Source: Thermohalobaculum sp039513195 (GTDB taxonomy: Bacteria > Pseudomonadota > Alphaproteobacteria > Rhodobacterales > Rhodobacteraceae). From it: a stretch of DNA of 64,000 bases. The DNA is taken from NCBI GenBank assembly GCA_039513195.1, contig JBCCRM010000012.1, positions 1 to 64,000 on the forward strand. Direction: 5' to 3'. This document shows positions 51,747 to 61,996 of the stretch, in pieces (position 1 is the first letter of the stretch; the number at the start of each line of letters is the position of its first letter). The notes under the pieces were generated by a model that was not told the origin of the DNA, did no database searches, and was given only the letters and a program-made list of their open reading frames with translations. The position numbers and the translations under genes are program-made.

Positions 51747-52760
51747 TCAGGTCCGCGTCGTCTCCGCCGCGATCTTTGGCGCACCGATCTTCGGTGCGGA
51801 GATCTTCGGCTCGACCGCCGAGGCATATTCGGGCCGCGCACGGTATTCCTGATAGTCGAAGCCGGACACCGCATAGAGCGCGCCGAGACCCCAGGCGACA
51901 TCGCCGATACCCTGGGTCGCCAAGGCCCGCGAGCTCACGGTCCCGAGGACCGTCTTCACAGTACCGACGACGACGCGGCCGACCGACTTGATCACCCGCT
52001 CGGTCATGCCAAGCGGACCGCCACGGAGCCGGCTGATCAGGCCGAGCGAATTGCCGATCCGGAAGTGACGCCGCACGATCCAGCTGAACTGCGTGCGCGA
52101 CGCTGGAACGGTTTCGATCACGTGGGCATCGGCGGAGCCGACCATCGGACCGAAGCCGGCTTCGACCAGCCGGTCGAAGAAGTCGTGATCGCCACCGCCG
52201 TTCAGGTTGAAGCGCTGATCGAAGCGCAGGCGCGCCCGGTCGATGGCCTGCTTGCTGACCAGGGTGTTGTTGGTGGCGGCGTAGAGGACGGTTTGGCCTT
52301 CCTCGTACGGGCCCATCTGGTAGAGCCCGCTCGCGGTCAGCCAGGCCTCGGGCTCGACTTCGTATTCTGGGGTGACTGGGCCTTGTACGACCGCCGCACC
52401 GGTCTGGCGTTGCGTGCGCAACAGGCTGTCGAGCCAGGTGGGCGTCGCGCGCTCGTCATCGTCGATGAAGACGATGAAATCGCTCTCGGGCGCTACCGTG
52501 TTGAGGCCGCGATTGCGGGCGGAGTCGATGCCCCGCTCGGCTTCGACCACGTAGGTGACGGGGAAGCGGCACCAATCCTCGACCCGCCCATGGGAGCGGT
52601 GGATCGGCGCGTCCGCATCATTGTCGACAACGACGATCCGGACATCAGGTTCCGGTCCCTCGAAGATCTGATCGTTGATGCTGTGAAGCAAGATCCGCAG
52701 CCCCTCGGGCCGGCGAAACGTTGCTATAGAAATCGATACAATCGGTCGACGTTTTACCAT
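51747..52760 (-). CDS. Family 2 glycosyltransferase
   Basis: A 337-residue GT-A fold glycosyltransferase: VSISIATFRRPEGLRILLHS at the N-terminus, VVVDNDADAP, ERGIDSARNRGLN, and the metal-binding acid cluster FIVFIDDDERATP near residue 105. It probably adds a sugar to a surface polysaccharide; donor and acceptor are unknown. The C-terminal tail has a KISAPKIGAPKIAA-type short repeat. I chose the ATG at 52760, preceded by AGAAGAG; an earlier in-frame start at 52859 lacks a site. It lies between tsf and the aminotransferase. Confidence 0.82.
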   Translation of the reverse strand: MVKRRPIVSISIATFRRPEGLRILLHSINDQIFEGPEPDVRIVVVDNDADAPIHRSHGRVEDWCRFPVTYVVEAERGIDSARNRGLNTVAPESDFIVFIDDDERATPTWLDSLLRTQRQTGAAVVQGPVTPEYEVEPEAWLTASGLYQMGPYEEGQTVLYAATNNTLVSKQAIDRARLRFDQRFNLNGGGDHDFFDRLVEAGFGPMVGSADAHVIETVPASRTQFSWIVRRHFRIGNSLGLISRLRGGPLGMTERVIKSVGRVVVGTVKTVLGTVSSRALATQGIGDVAWGLGALYAVSGFDYQEYRARPEYASAVEPKISAPKIGAPKIAAETTRT

Positions 52761-52922
52761 AAGCTCTTCTTTCACCCCCGCGTCTGGCCTGCTCGAACCA
52801 CAGCATGTTTGTTCGCTCGACTGGGAACACAGCAGTATTCCCCACCGATCGAGCGTCATGCTCTTTCGCGCGTCATAGTTCTACAGGTGGTAGGAAGGCG
52901 CCCTGGGGGTGTCAAACAAAGC

Positions 52923-52948
52923 GCCGGTCACGGCGTCCCGCGACCGGC
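52923..52948 (-). terminator. Likely terminator downstream of tsf
   Basis: A 7-bp stem (gccggtc/gaccggc) with a 12-base loop lies about 90 bp past the tsf stop. On the minus strand it is followed by gctttgtttg, a weak T-rich run. It may end the rpsB-tsf transcript before the glycosyltransferase gene. Confidence 0.5.
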
Positions 52949-53037
52949 ACTCTTTAAGATTGCGTGCCTTTAGCGCCACTAAATCGTGGCAGAATTGTGT
53001 CCATCGCCACAATTCAGCGGATGGACGCGACGAAGGA

Positions 53038-53940
53038 TTAGCCGCCGAGTGTTTTCTTAACCTCTGCCGCGAAATCTTCTTCTGGGCCTTTGTCGATGCC
53101 GTCGCCGACTTCGAACCGTACAAAGCTTGTAACGGCCGCGTCGGCATCGGCCTGCTTCACCGCTTTTTCGACAGTGAGGTCCTGATCTTTTACGAAAGCT
53201 TGTTTGAGTAAGCACACGTCCTGGTAGAATTTATTCATCCGGCCGACAATCATCTTTTCGATCACATTGTCCGGCTTACCGCTGTCGCGGGCTTGATCGG
53301 TCAGGACCTGCTTCTCCCGCTCCACCAGCGCTGGATCCAGATCGGCGACATCGAGTGCAGCCGGGTTCGTTGCCGCCACATGCATGGCAACATCTTTGCC
53401 AATTGTGGACGCTTTCGCGGCATCGCCGCCGGACACACCGACCAGAACGCCGATCTTGCCCATCCCAGGCGCCGCGGCAGTGTGGACATAAGACGACACT
53501 GTGCCGTCCGATACGGTCAGTTTGGCCATCCGCCGCACAGCCAGATTCTCGCCGATTGTCGCAATGGCATCGGTCATCCGCTCGGACACCGGCTTTCCGT
53601 CCATATCGGCGGCTTTCAACGCCTCGACATCGTCGACGGTCAGCGCGATCTGCGCGATCTGAGCCACGAGTTCTTGGAACTGCGCGTTCCGGGCCACAAA
53701 GTCGGTCTCGGCATTCACCTCCACCGCCACGCCCGTCGCACCATCGACAGCAATCGCCACCAATCCCTCGGCGGCAGTGCGTCCGGCCTTCTTCGCCGCC
53801 TTGCCCAGACCCTTTGCACGCAGCCAGTCGACCGCGGCCTCCATATCGCCGTCGGTTTCGGTCAGTGCCTTCTTCGCGTCCATCATGCCCGCGCCCGTCT
53901 TGTCGCGGAGTTCCTTAACCAATGACGCGGTGATCGCCAT
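53038..53940 (-). CDS. tsf: Translation elongation factor Ts
   Basis: EF-Ts exchanges GDP for GTP on EF-Tu. The 300-residue protein has the N-terminal UBA-like domain (LVKELRDKTGAGMMDAKKAL), the TDFVARN motif (VNAETDFVARN), and paired core subdomains ending with the FVRFEVGDGIDKG segment. It follows rpsB after 122 bp on the same strand, the universal arrangement. Confidence 0.96.
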   Translation of the reverse strand: MAITASLVKELRDKTGAGMMDAKKALTETDGDMEAAVDWLRAKGLGKAAKKAGRTAAEGLVAIAVDGATGVAVEVNAETDFVARNAQFQELVAQIAQIALTVDDVEALKAADMDGKPVSERMTDAIATIGENLAVRRMAKLTVSDGTVSSYVHTAAAPGMGKIGVLVGVSGGDAAKASTIGKDVAMHVAATNPAALDVADLDPALVEREKQVLTDQARDSGKPDNVIEKMIVGRMNKFYQDVCLLKQAFVKDQDLTVEKAVKQADADAAVTSFVRFEVGDGIDKGPEEDFAAEVKKTLGG

Positions 53941-54062
53941 GCCGCCTTCTCCATTTTCAAGTGTCCGCGCCGTCTGCGCCAGCGCGTTTCGCCTGTTGTG
54001 ACCCTGGCGCTATCGCAGCTCTGCGACAGAGCGACGACAGGTCGCCCCGACGCGAAAGGCGC

Positions 54063-54887
54063 TTAGGGTGCTGCTGTCCCTTCGGCCGGAGGATCGATGG
54101 CCGCGCCTGGATCCGTGGCCTGCGGCGCCGGAGCCCCGCCATCCAAATCCTCCATCGCGATATCCTCAAGCTCGCCCAGATCGAAGCCCGCCGCGTCGAG
54201 TTGGCTGGCCATCCCGTCGATCACCGAGCGCGCGGCCAGATCGCAATAGAGCGCGATGGCCCGGGCGGCGTCGTCATTGCCGGGGATCGGATAGTCGATG
54301 CCCGCCGGGTCGCAATTGGTGTCGAGGATCGCGACCACGGGAATGCCGAGCTTGTTCGCCTCCGCCACCGCGAGCTGTTCCTTGTTCGTATCGATCACGA
54401 ACAGCATGTCCGGCAACCCGCCCATCTCGCGGATCCCGCCCAGCGACAGGGTCAGCTTCGACCGCTCCCGCTCCAGGTTCAGCCGCTCCTTCTTGGTGAG
54501 GCCCATGGCCCCGCCTTCGAGCTGGTCGTCCAGGGCGCGGAGCCGGTTGATGGAGTTCGACACCGTCTTCCAGTTGGTCAGCGTACCGCCGAGCCAACGG
54601 TGGTTCATGAAGTACTGTGCCGACCGTTGTGCCGCGTCCGCGAGCGGCTGTGCCGCCTGGCGTTTGGTGCCGACGAAGAGGATCCGCCCGCCCTTCGCCA
54701 CGACCTCGCGCATCGCGTTCAGGGCCGCGTCGAGCAGCGGCACAGTCTGCGTCAGATCGATGATGTGAATGCCGTTGCGGTCGCCGTAGATGAAACTCGA
54801 CATACGCGGGTTCCATCGATGGGTCTGGTGACCGAAGTGAACGCCAGCCTCTAAGAGCTGGCGCAGCGAGAAGTCTGGCAGCGCCAT
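54063..54887 (-). CDS. rpsB: 30S ribosomal protein S2
   Basis: A 274-residue S2 protein with LLEAGVHFGHQTHRWNPRM, IHIIDLTQTVPLLDAAL, ILFVGTKRQAA, FMNHRWLGGTLTNW and LPDMLFVIDTNKE followed by the late NCDPAGIDYPIPGNDDA block. The ATG at 54887 is preceded by AAGGAT; the open frame upstream is not conserved. An Ala/Pro-rich tail of about 25 residues follows the conserved part. Confidence 0.97.
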   Translation of the reverse strand: MALPDFSLRQLLEAGVHFGHQTHRWNPRMSSFIYGDRNGIHIIDLTQTVPLLDAALNAMREVVAKGGRILFVGTKRQAAQPLADAAQRSAQYFMNHRWLGGTLTNWKTVSNSINRLRALDDQLEGGAMGLTKKERLNLERERSKLTLSLGGIREMGGLPDMLFVIDTNKEQLAVAEANKLGIPVVAILDTNCDPAGIDYPIPGNDDAARAIALYCDLAARSVIDGMASQLDAAGFDLGELEDIAMEDLDGGAPAPQATDPGAAIDPPAEGTAAP

Positions 54888-55156
54888 TACCGTTATCCTT
54901 TCCGGTTTCGCCTCGGCGGAGATCAGAGCGTCGCCGCCCAACCGGTGGACTCTGCAGGGATGTCTCCCCCGAAAGCCCGCCTCCGCCTGTGAGATGTCGC
55001 GGCGGTTAGCGCAGTTTCGTCCACAGGGCAAGGGGCAGATGCGGCGCAACGCGCCGGGCGGCGGCGCCATCACGCGATCCGCAAAGGAGCGACGCAATCT
55101 CGCCCAAAATCCGCGGCAAAGCTGCCGGCCGAAGGTGCAATTGACCAGGGTGCCCG

Positions 55157-56431
55157 ATGTCCCTCTCGACCGCAGAGACGAAGTCGGCGATGTCACAGGT
55201 GCCACCGGCAGCCGCGACGTTGTGGAGCCAAAAGCTGTTCGTCGCCCTCACATCCGGCTTGGTGGGGTTGATCGTGCTCTCCTGCTTTGCGAGCGGTGTC
55301 TGGCAGCTAAACCAACCAGGTTTCGAGGGCAAATCGCTTTCCGTCGACTTTGCGGCATTCTGGGGCGCTGCGAAAATGGTGCTGTCGGGCCTGCCGAGCG
55401 AGGCCTACGACTACGACCTGATGCGCCAGGTGCAGCAGTTGGGCAGCGATGAACACGGCCGCGGGTGGCTGCCATGGCTCTACCCGCCGCCAGTCCTCGC
55501 GATGGTGACGCCGTTCGGCCTGTTGCCGTTCTCAGTCGCGTGGATCTCCTTTTCGCTGCTTTGCTATGCGGCCTTTGCGGCCGCGCTGTGTCAGTTCGTA
55601 ACGCCATCGGCGCCATTGCGGATGATGGTGCTGGTCGCGCCCGCAGTGATGATGACCCTGGTCCTGGGACAGGTGTCGACGCTTTGGTGCGCCGGGGTAC
55701 TCTGCCTCCTCGCCGCGCTCCGGGACGGAAAGCCGGCGCTGGCCGGACTGATGCTGGCGCTGATCGCGATGAAGCCGCAGCTGGCGCTGTTGGTCCCGGT
55801 TGCGCTGCTGGCCGCAGGGCACTGGCGGGTGCTTCTTTGGGGCGCGTTCTGGCTGGCGGCGTTGATCCTCGCCTCGCTGCCGACCGCAGGGATCGAGAGC
55901 TGGTATGCCTTCGTTGAAAGCGCCACCAGCACCTGGGATATCGTCAATAGCGAAGAGGGTGTGACGACGCGCGACATCTCGACCTTGATGGTGAGTTGGC
56001 ACCCGCTCCTGACATGGCTGGGGCTCGGCGAGACGCCCGCGACCGTCATTCAGACTTGCGTCACGCTGTCCTTCGCCGCCGGTATCTTCTGGATCTGGCG
56101 CCGGACCGAGGGCAACCGCGACCTGGCAATCGCCGCCCTGCTGTTCGCCGCGCCGATCGCGACGCCCTATGCGCTGCACTATGAATTAGTGGTTTCGGCG
56201 ACGGGGTGCTTTTTCTTGATCCGCGGCAGTGAGACCATGGGCCGTGCCGTCGTTTGGGGCCTATTCCTGGTCTGGATGGTGCCGCTTCTTTGGGCCGGGC
56301 CGATCCACGCGTTGGACCTGACCTACGATCTCAGCTTCTCTCTGTTGACGGCGCCGCTGCTGAGTCTTCTTTTCATCGCCTGCTTGCGGCAGGTTCGGTC
56401 CCAGGAACTGGGAAAACCGAAACCGGCCTGA
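55157..56431 (+). CDS. GT87-like integral membrane glycosyltransferase (DUF2029)
   Basis: A 424-residue protein with about nine to ten membrane segments. Early residues include DFAAFWGAAKMVLSG, and later WLPWLYPPPVLAMV, a pattern of the GT87/DUF2029 group, which uses polyprenyl-linked sugars (often mannose) outside the membrane. The Asp in SVDFAAFW is the probable catalytic acid by analogy with the family. Donor and acceptor are unknown. It is divergent from rpsB and immediately upstream of miaA. Confidence 0.72.
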   Translation: MSLSTAETKSAMSQVPPAAATLWSQKLFVALTSGLVGLIVLSCFASGVWQLNQPGFEGKSLSVDFAAFWGAAKMVLSGLPSEAYDYDLMRQVQQLGSDEHGRGWLPWLYPPPVLAMVTPFGLLPFSVAWISFSLLCYAAFAAALCQFVTPSAPLRMMVLVAPAVMMTLVLGQVSTLWCAGVLCLLAALRDGKPALAGLMLALIAMKPQLALLVPVALLAAGHWRVLLWGAFWLAALILASLPTAGIESWYAFVESATSTWDIVNSEEGVTTRDISTLMVSWHPLLTWLGLGETPATVIQTCVTLSFAAGIFWIWRRTEGNRDLAIAALLFAAPIATPYALHYELVVSATGCFFLIRGSETMGRAVVWGLFLVWMVPLLWAGPIHALDLTYDLSFSLLTAPLLSLLFIACLRQVRSQELGKPKPA

Positions 56432-56441
56432 CGAGGGCAAG

Positions 56442-57419
56442 CTGAACCACCGCCCGCACTGCCCGATCCTGATTGCAGGCCCGACCGCGAGCGGGAAGTC
56501 GGCGCTCGCCATGGCCTTGGCCGAGCGGTTTGGCGGTGCGGTCGTCAATGCCGACAGCCAGCAGGTCTATGCCCATTGGCGGGTGCTGACGGCGCGCCCG
56601 ATTAGAGCGGAAGAGGCCCGCCTGCCCCACCGCCTGTTCGGGTTCCTGCCGCTTCGGGCGCAATACTCCGCCGGCGCATGGCTGCGCGATCTGCCGACTG
56701 TGTTGGCGGACTGCGAGGCGGCCGGCCGCGTGCCGATCATTGTGGGCGGCACGGGTCTCTATTTCCGCGCTTTGACTGAAGGAATGGCGCCAATCCCATC
56801 GGTGCCCGACGCCGTTCGGCAGGAAGCCGAGGCTATGCTCTCGTCGCAAGGGCTCGCCGCGATGGTCCAAGACCTCGCGGATAAAGACCCGGAGACGGCG
56901 GCGCAGATCGATGTCAGAAACCCGGCCCGGGTGCTCCGCGCGTGGGAGGTCTTGCAGGCCACCGGCAAGGGTCTCGTCGCCTGGCGGCAGGTGCCGACCG
57001 AGCCTCTGCTGCCGCTCTGCGACTGCGTTGCGGTCCGGATCGACCCGCCGCGGGAGTGGCTCTATCGCCGCTGCGATCTGCGCCTGGACGAAATGGTGGC
57101 CGGCGGGGCGCTCGAGGAAGTTGCAGCGGCCGATGCGCCCCCGGACGCACCGGGAATGAAAGCAGTTGGGGTGGCGGAGTTGTCGCGTCATCTCCAAGGC
57201 GAATGCACGCTCGCCGATGCGGTGACGGAGGCAAAGACCGCCACCCGCCGCTATGCCAAGCGTCAGCTCACCTGGGCGCGGAACCAGATGCCCGGCTGGC
57301 TGGCCATCGCCGAGACCGATCGCGCGCAACGCCTCGCCGCGGTGTTGGCACGGGTCGAAAATCGGCTTGACCCCGGCATCGTTTCCGGTAACCGTGCCCT
57401 CGGAACTGATGAAGGTTAA
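56442..57419 (+). CDS. miaA: tRNA dimethylallyltransferase
   Basis: MiaA adds the isopentenyl group to A37 of tRNAs reading U-initial codons, using DMAPP. The protein has P-loop GPTASGKS, NADSQQVYAHW, the PLRAQYSAGAW segment, VGGTGLYFRAL and TATRRYAKRQLTWARNQ. An ATG at 56511 lies after the P-loop and would delete it, so the start must be earlier. No ATG, GTG or TTG is found in frame between the preceding stop and the P-loop; a CTG at 56442, preceded by GAGGG, gives a 325-residue protein of normal size. Confidence 0.9.
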   Translation: MNHRPHCPILIAGPTASGKSALAMALAERFGGAVVNADSQQVYAHWRVLTARPIRAEEARLPHRLFGFLPLRAQYSAGAWLRDLPTVLADCEAAGRVPIIVGGTGLYFRALTEGMAPIPSVPDAVRQEAEAMLSSQGLAAMVQDLADKDPETAAQIDVRNPARVLRAWEVLQATGKGLVAWRQVPTEPLLPLCDCVAVRIDPPREWLYRRCDLRLDEMVAGGALEEVAAADAPPDAPGMKAVGVAELSRHLQGECTLADAVTEAKTATRRYAKRQLTWARNQMPGWLAIAETDRAQRLAAVLARVENRLDPGIVSGNRALGTDEG

Positions 57420-57421
57420 GA

Positions 57422-57469
57422 ATGAGCATTCTTATCGTATGGAGGGCGCGCACCGACCGAGTGGTCTGA
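57422..57469 (+). CDS. ilv leader peptide (attenuation)
   Basis: A 15-residue open frame starting at ATG 57422 reads MSILIVWRARTDRVV, with the run Ile-Leu-Ile-Val near the start and Val-Val at the end. An AAGG site lies 7 bases upstream. A terminator hairpin follows at 57495-57516, and ilvB begins about 100 bases later. Such leaders sense charged branched-chain tRNAs: ribosome stalling at the Ile/Leu/Val codons prevents the terminator from forming. Confidence 0.85.
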   Translation: MSILIVWRARTDRVV

Positions 57470-57516
57470 GACCACGACGGACGCTGCGCGCATGGGGCCC
57501 CGAGAGGGCCCTTTTT
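57461..57516 (+). terminator. ilv attenuator with intrinsic terminator
   Basis: A pause-type hairpin (gtggtc/gaccac, 57461-57475) spans the leader stop codon. It is followed by an intrinsic terminator: stem gggccc/gggccc (57495-57500 and 57506-57511), loop cgaga and a run of five T. Sequences between (ggcgcgc / gcgcgc) can form alternative pairings. This controls ilvB-ilvN and perhaps the following genes by branched-chain amino acid supply. Confidence 0.85.
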
Positions 57517-57572
57517 CGTTTGTACCGAATGCGCATGCTATGACCCGAGCCGATGCGACCTGAGAGACTGAG

Positions 57573-59333
<1,761 letters not shown>

Positions 59334-59436
59334 CCTCGGCCGCGGGCTGTTCCGGGCGGACAAGGGGTTTTGTTAACCCTGCCTTGGCGGGGCCACACAG
59401 TTTTGATAGGTCACCCAGACATTGCAGGAGATCGGC

Positions 59437-60009
59437 ATGTCGCCCCTGACGCTGAAGCCCGGCAGCTCGCGCAAGAGCGCCTATAACCTCCGCCCGGTCC
59501 TTGCCGAAAACGAGGAGCGGCACACGCTGAGCATTCTGGTTGATAACGAGCCCGGGGTGCTGGCGCGGGTCATCGGGCTCTTCTCGGGCCGCGGCTACAA
59601 CATCGAGAGCCTTACGGTGGCGGAGACCGACCATACTGGCCACCGGTCCCGCATCACGGTGGTGACCACGGGCACGCCAGCGGTGATAAATCAAATCCAT
59701 GCGCAACTGGAACGCATGGTACCCGTCCATGGCGTCACAGATCTGACCGCGGCAGGCGCTCATGTCGAGCGGGAGCTTGCCCTGGTGAAGGTCGCGTCGA
59801 AGGGCGAGGCGCGGGTGGAAGCGCTCCGTATGGCCGAGCTGATCGGCGCGCGGGTGGTCGACGTCACCTTGGAGAGCTTCGTCTTCGAGCTGGCCGAGAC
59901 CTGCGAACAGATCGACGCCTTCGTCGAGCTGATGCGCCCCCTCGGCCTGGTCGAGGTCGCCCGTACCGGTGTCGCCGCCGTGATGCGTGGCCGCGAGGCG
60001 ATGGCATGA
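59437..60009 (+). CDS. ilvN: Acetolactate synthase small (regulatory) subunit
   Basis: The 190-residue regulatory subunit binds branched-chain amino acids and gives feedback control. Its ACT domain reads HTLSILVDNEPGVLARVIGLF and RGYNIESLTVAETD, and the C-terminal domain has ERELALVKVASKGEARVEAL. I chose the ATG at 59437 because AGGAG stands eight bases before it; a TTG 15 bases upstream is also open. It overlaps the next gene by four bases. Confidence 0.95.
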   Translation: MSPLTLKPGSSRKSAYNLRPVLAENEERHTLSILVDNEPGVLARVIGLFSGRGYNIESLTVAETDHTGHRSRITVVTTGTPAVINQIHAQLERMVPVHGVTDLTAAGAHVERELALVKVASKGEARVEALRMAELIGARVVDVTLESFVFELAETCEQIDAFVELMRPLGLVEVARTGVAAVMRGREAMA

Positions 60010-60833
60010 CGCCGCGCCCCACCCTGGCAGCGGCGCTGTCCCTGGTGCTGGCTGCGGCGGCTTGCGCGCCGTCATCCTCCTCTTCGCCGGAGGAGACGAT
60101 CTCGGCGCTTGCACCTGCAGCCGTGACGCCGTCGCCGACTTCCAAACCACAAATCGGGACAGACCTGGCGGCCGCGGAAACGTTGACGGAGGAAGCGGTA
60201 GAAGGCACCGAACTCGACGCGGAGGAGTTGGCACTGCTCCCGGCAGCGGCCTTCGCCAATGAGGAGACCCCGTCCGCGGAGGACGCCGCCCCGGTCCTGG
60301 CCGCCGCAGCGCCCCCCGAAGAGGCCGAAGCGCAGCCCGCCGCGCAGGATGTCAATTTGCCTCTGCCGCAGCCGGGCGCGCCTAAGGTTGGGCGCACTGC
60401 TATCGCTACAGTGCCGGAGCCCGATGCGGTGCGCGACATCTTCATGGCGCTGCAACCCGCCGCTGGCCGGCCGGTTTCGGTGATCTTCGCCATGGACGAG
60501 AACCGCAACGGCGACCCAAGCGACGATGCCGCCGTGCGCCTGACGCCGGAGAACGGGAGCTGCAACCCGCAGCTCATGCGCCGCTTCGACTTCCCGGCGG
60601 AGGCCCAGGCGGCCCCGGTCTTCTCCATCGACGATGTGCGCCGCGGCGTATCGGCCCGAACGCTGCCGAGCTTCATTGCCACCTCCGTCTCGCAGGAGAT
60701 GATCAGCAAGGGCCTCGCCAGCGGTCCGGACGAGACCCGGCCGCAGAACCTCTGCTCCTACGAGCTTTGGCGCCGCCAGGTGATCGAATTCAACGTCGCC
60801 CAGCAGGACGGCGCCGAGACTGGACAACCCTAA
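60006..60833 (+). CDS. Uncharacterised lipoprotein in the ilv unit
   Basis: A 275-residue protein with a lipoprotein signal (LSLVLAAAACAPSS; Cys near residue 20 as lipid anchor), an Ala/Pro/Glu-rich disordered stretch (about residues 25-130), then a small C-terminal domain with VSVIFAMDENRNGDPSDDAA and LCSYELWRRQVIEF. I do not recognise the domain. It overlaps ilvN (ATGA) and lies before ilvC, so it is cotranscribed with branched-chain genes but shows no link to them. Confidence 0.7.
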   Translation: MTPRPTLAAALSLVLAAAACAPSSSSSPEETISALAPAAVTPSPTSKPQIGTDLAAAETLTEEAVEGTELDAEELALLPAAAFANEETPSAEDAAPVLAAAAPPEEAEAQPAAQDVNLPLPQPGAPKVGRTAIATVPEPDAVRDIFMALQPAAGRPVSVIFAMDENRNGDPSDDAAVRLTPENGSCNPQLMRRFDFPAEAQAAPVFSIDDVRRGVSARTLPSFIATSVSQEMISKGLASGPDETRPQNLCSYELWRRQVIEFNVAQQDGAETGQP

Positions 60834-60860
60834 CACCCGCCGCTAACCAGCGGCGCCAGA

Positions 60861-60884
60861 CCGGGTGGCCCTGCGGTCACCCGG
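60861..60884. repeat. GC-rich hairpin before ilvC
   Basis: Stem ccgggtg/cacccgg (60861-60867 and 60878-60884) with a 10-base loop, just past the lipoprotein stop; a second small hairpin (gccgct/agcggc) precedes it. No T-run follows, so it may be an mRNA processing or partial termination site rather than a full terminator. Confidence 0.4.
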
Positions 60885-60925
60885 GGGCAGGGCCGTGACC
60901 CAAAAATAGGAAAGGACCGAGGGAG

Positions 60926-61948
60926 ATGCGCGTCTATTACGATCGCGACTGCGATATCAATCTGATCAAGGACAAGAAGGTCGCCATCGTCGGCTATGGC
61001 AGCCAAGGCCATGCCCATGCGCTGAACCTCCGCGACAGCGGTGCAAGGAATTTGGCGGTGGCGCTGCGCCCGGGCTCCGGTTCTGCGAAGAAGGCCGAGG
61101 CGGAAGGGCTGACCGTGATGGATATCGCCGAGGCCGCGGCCTGGTGCGACCTGATCATGATGTGCATGCCGGACGAGCTGCAGGCCGACACCTATTCCAC
61201 CCATATCCACGGCAATCTGCGGGAGGGGGCGGCAATTGCCTTCGCCCATGGGCTGAACGTGCATTTCCGCCTGATCGAGGCGAAGCCGACCACCGATGTT
61301 CTGATGATGGCGCCGAAGGGGCCGGGCCACACGGTGCGCAGCGAGTTCGCCCGCGGCGGCGGGGTGCCTTGCCTGGTCGCGGTTGACAACGATGCGACCG
61401 GCCGGGCGCTCGAGATCGGGCTTTCCTACTGCTCGGCCATCGGGGGCGGGCGCTCCGGCATCATCGAGACAACCTTCAAGGAGGAGTGCGAGACCGACCT
61501 TTTCGGGGAGCAGTCGGTGCTATGCGGGGGGCTGGTGGAGCTGATCCGCTGCGGGTTCGAGACCCTGGTCGAGGCAGGCTATGCGCCTGAGATGGCCTAT
61601 TTCGAATGCCTTCACGAGGTGAAGCTGATCGTCGACCTGATCTATGAAGGCGGCATCGCGAATATGAACTACTCGATCTCGAACACAGCAGAATTCGGCG
61701 AGTATGTCTCGGGCCCCCGGGTCCTGCCCTATGACGAGACCAAGGCGCGGATGAAGGCGATCCTCGACGACATCCAGCAGGGTCGCTTCGTGCGCGACTG
61801 GATGGCGGAGTGCAAGGCGGGACAGCCGAGCTTCAAGGCGATCCGGCGGAACAACGACGCGCACCAGATCGAAGAGGTGGGCGAGAAGCTGCGCGGCATG
61901 ATGCCATGGATCAAAGCCAACCAACTGGTCGACAAGGCAAAGAACTAG
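60926..61948 (+). CDS. ilvC: Ketol-acid reductoisomerase
   Basis: IlvC converts acetolactate to dihydroxy-isovalerate with NAD(P)H and magnesium. The 340-residue class I enzyme has the NADPH loop GYGSQGHAHALNL from residue 23, MMAPKGPGHTVRSEF, FKEECETDLFGEQSVLCGG with the metal-binding Asp and Glu, and HEVKLIVDLIYEGGI. A GAGGGAG ribosome binding site precedes the ATG. It completes the ilvB-ilvN-ilvC set. Confidence 0.96.
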   Translation: MRVYYDRDCDINLIKDKKVAIVGYGSQGHAHALNLRDSGARNLAVALRPGSGSAKKAEAEGLTVMDIAEAAAWCDLIMMCMPDELQADTYSTHIHGNLREGAAIAFAHGLNVHFRLIEAKPTTDVLMMAPKGPGHTVRSEFARGGGVPCLVAVDNDATGRALEIGLSYCSAIGGGRSGIIETTFKEECETDLFGEQSVLCGGLVELIRCGFETLVEAGYAPEMAYFECLHEVKLIVDLIYEGGIANMNYSISNTAEFGEYVSGPRVLPYDETKARMKAILDDIQQGRFVRDWMAECKAGQPSFKAIRRNNDAHQIEEVGEKLRGMMPWIKANQLVDKAKN

Positions 61949-61996
61949 CTTAGCGGTTTGTGATACGCTCGTCCCGGCGACGTCGACCGGGAGAGC

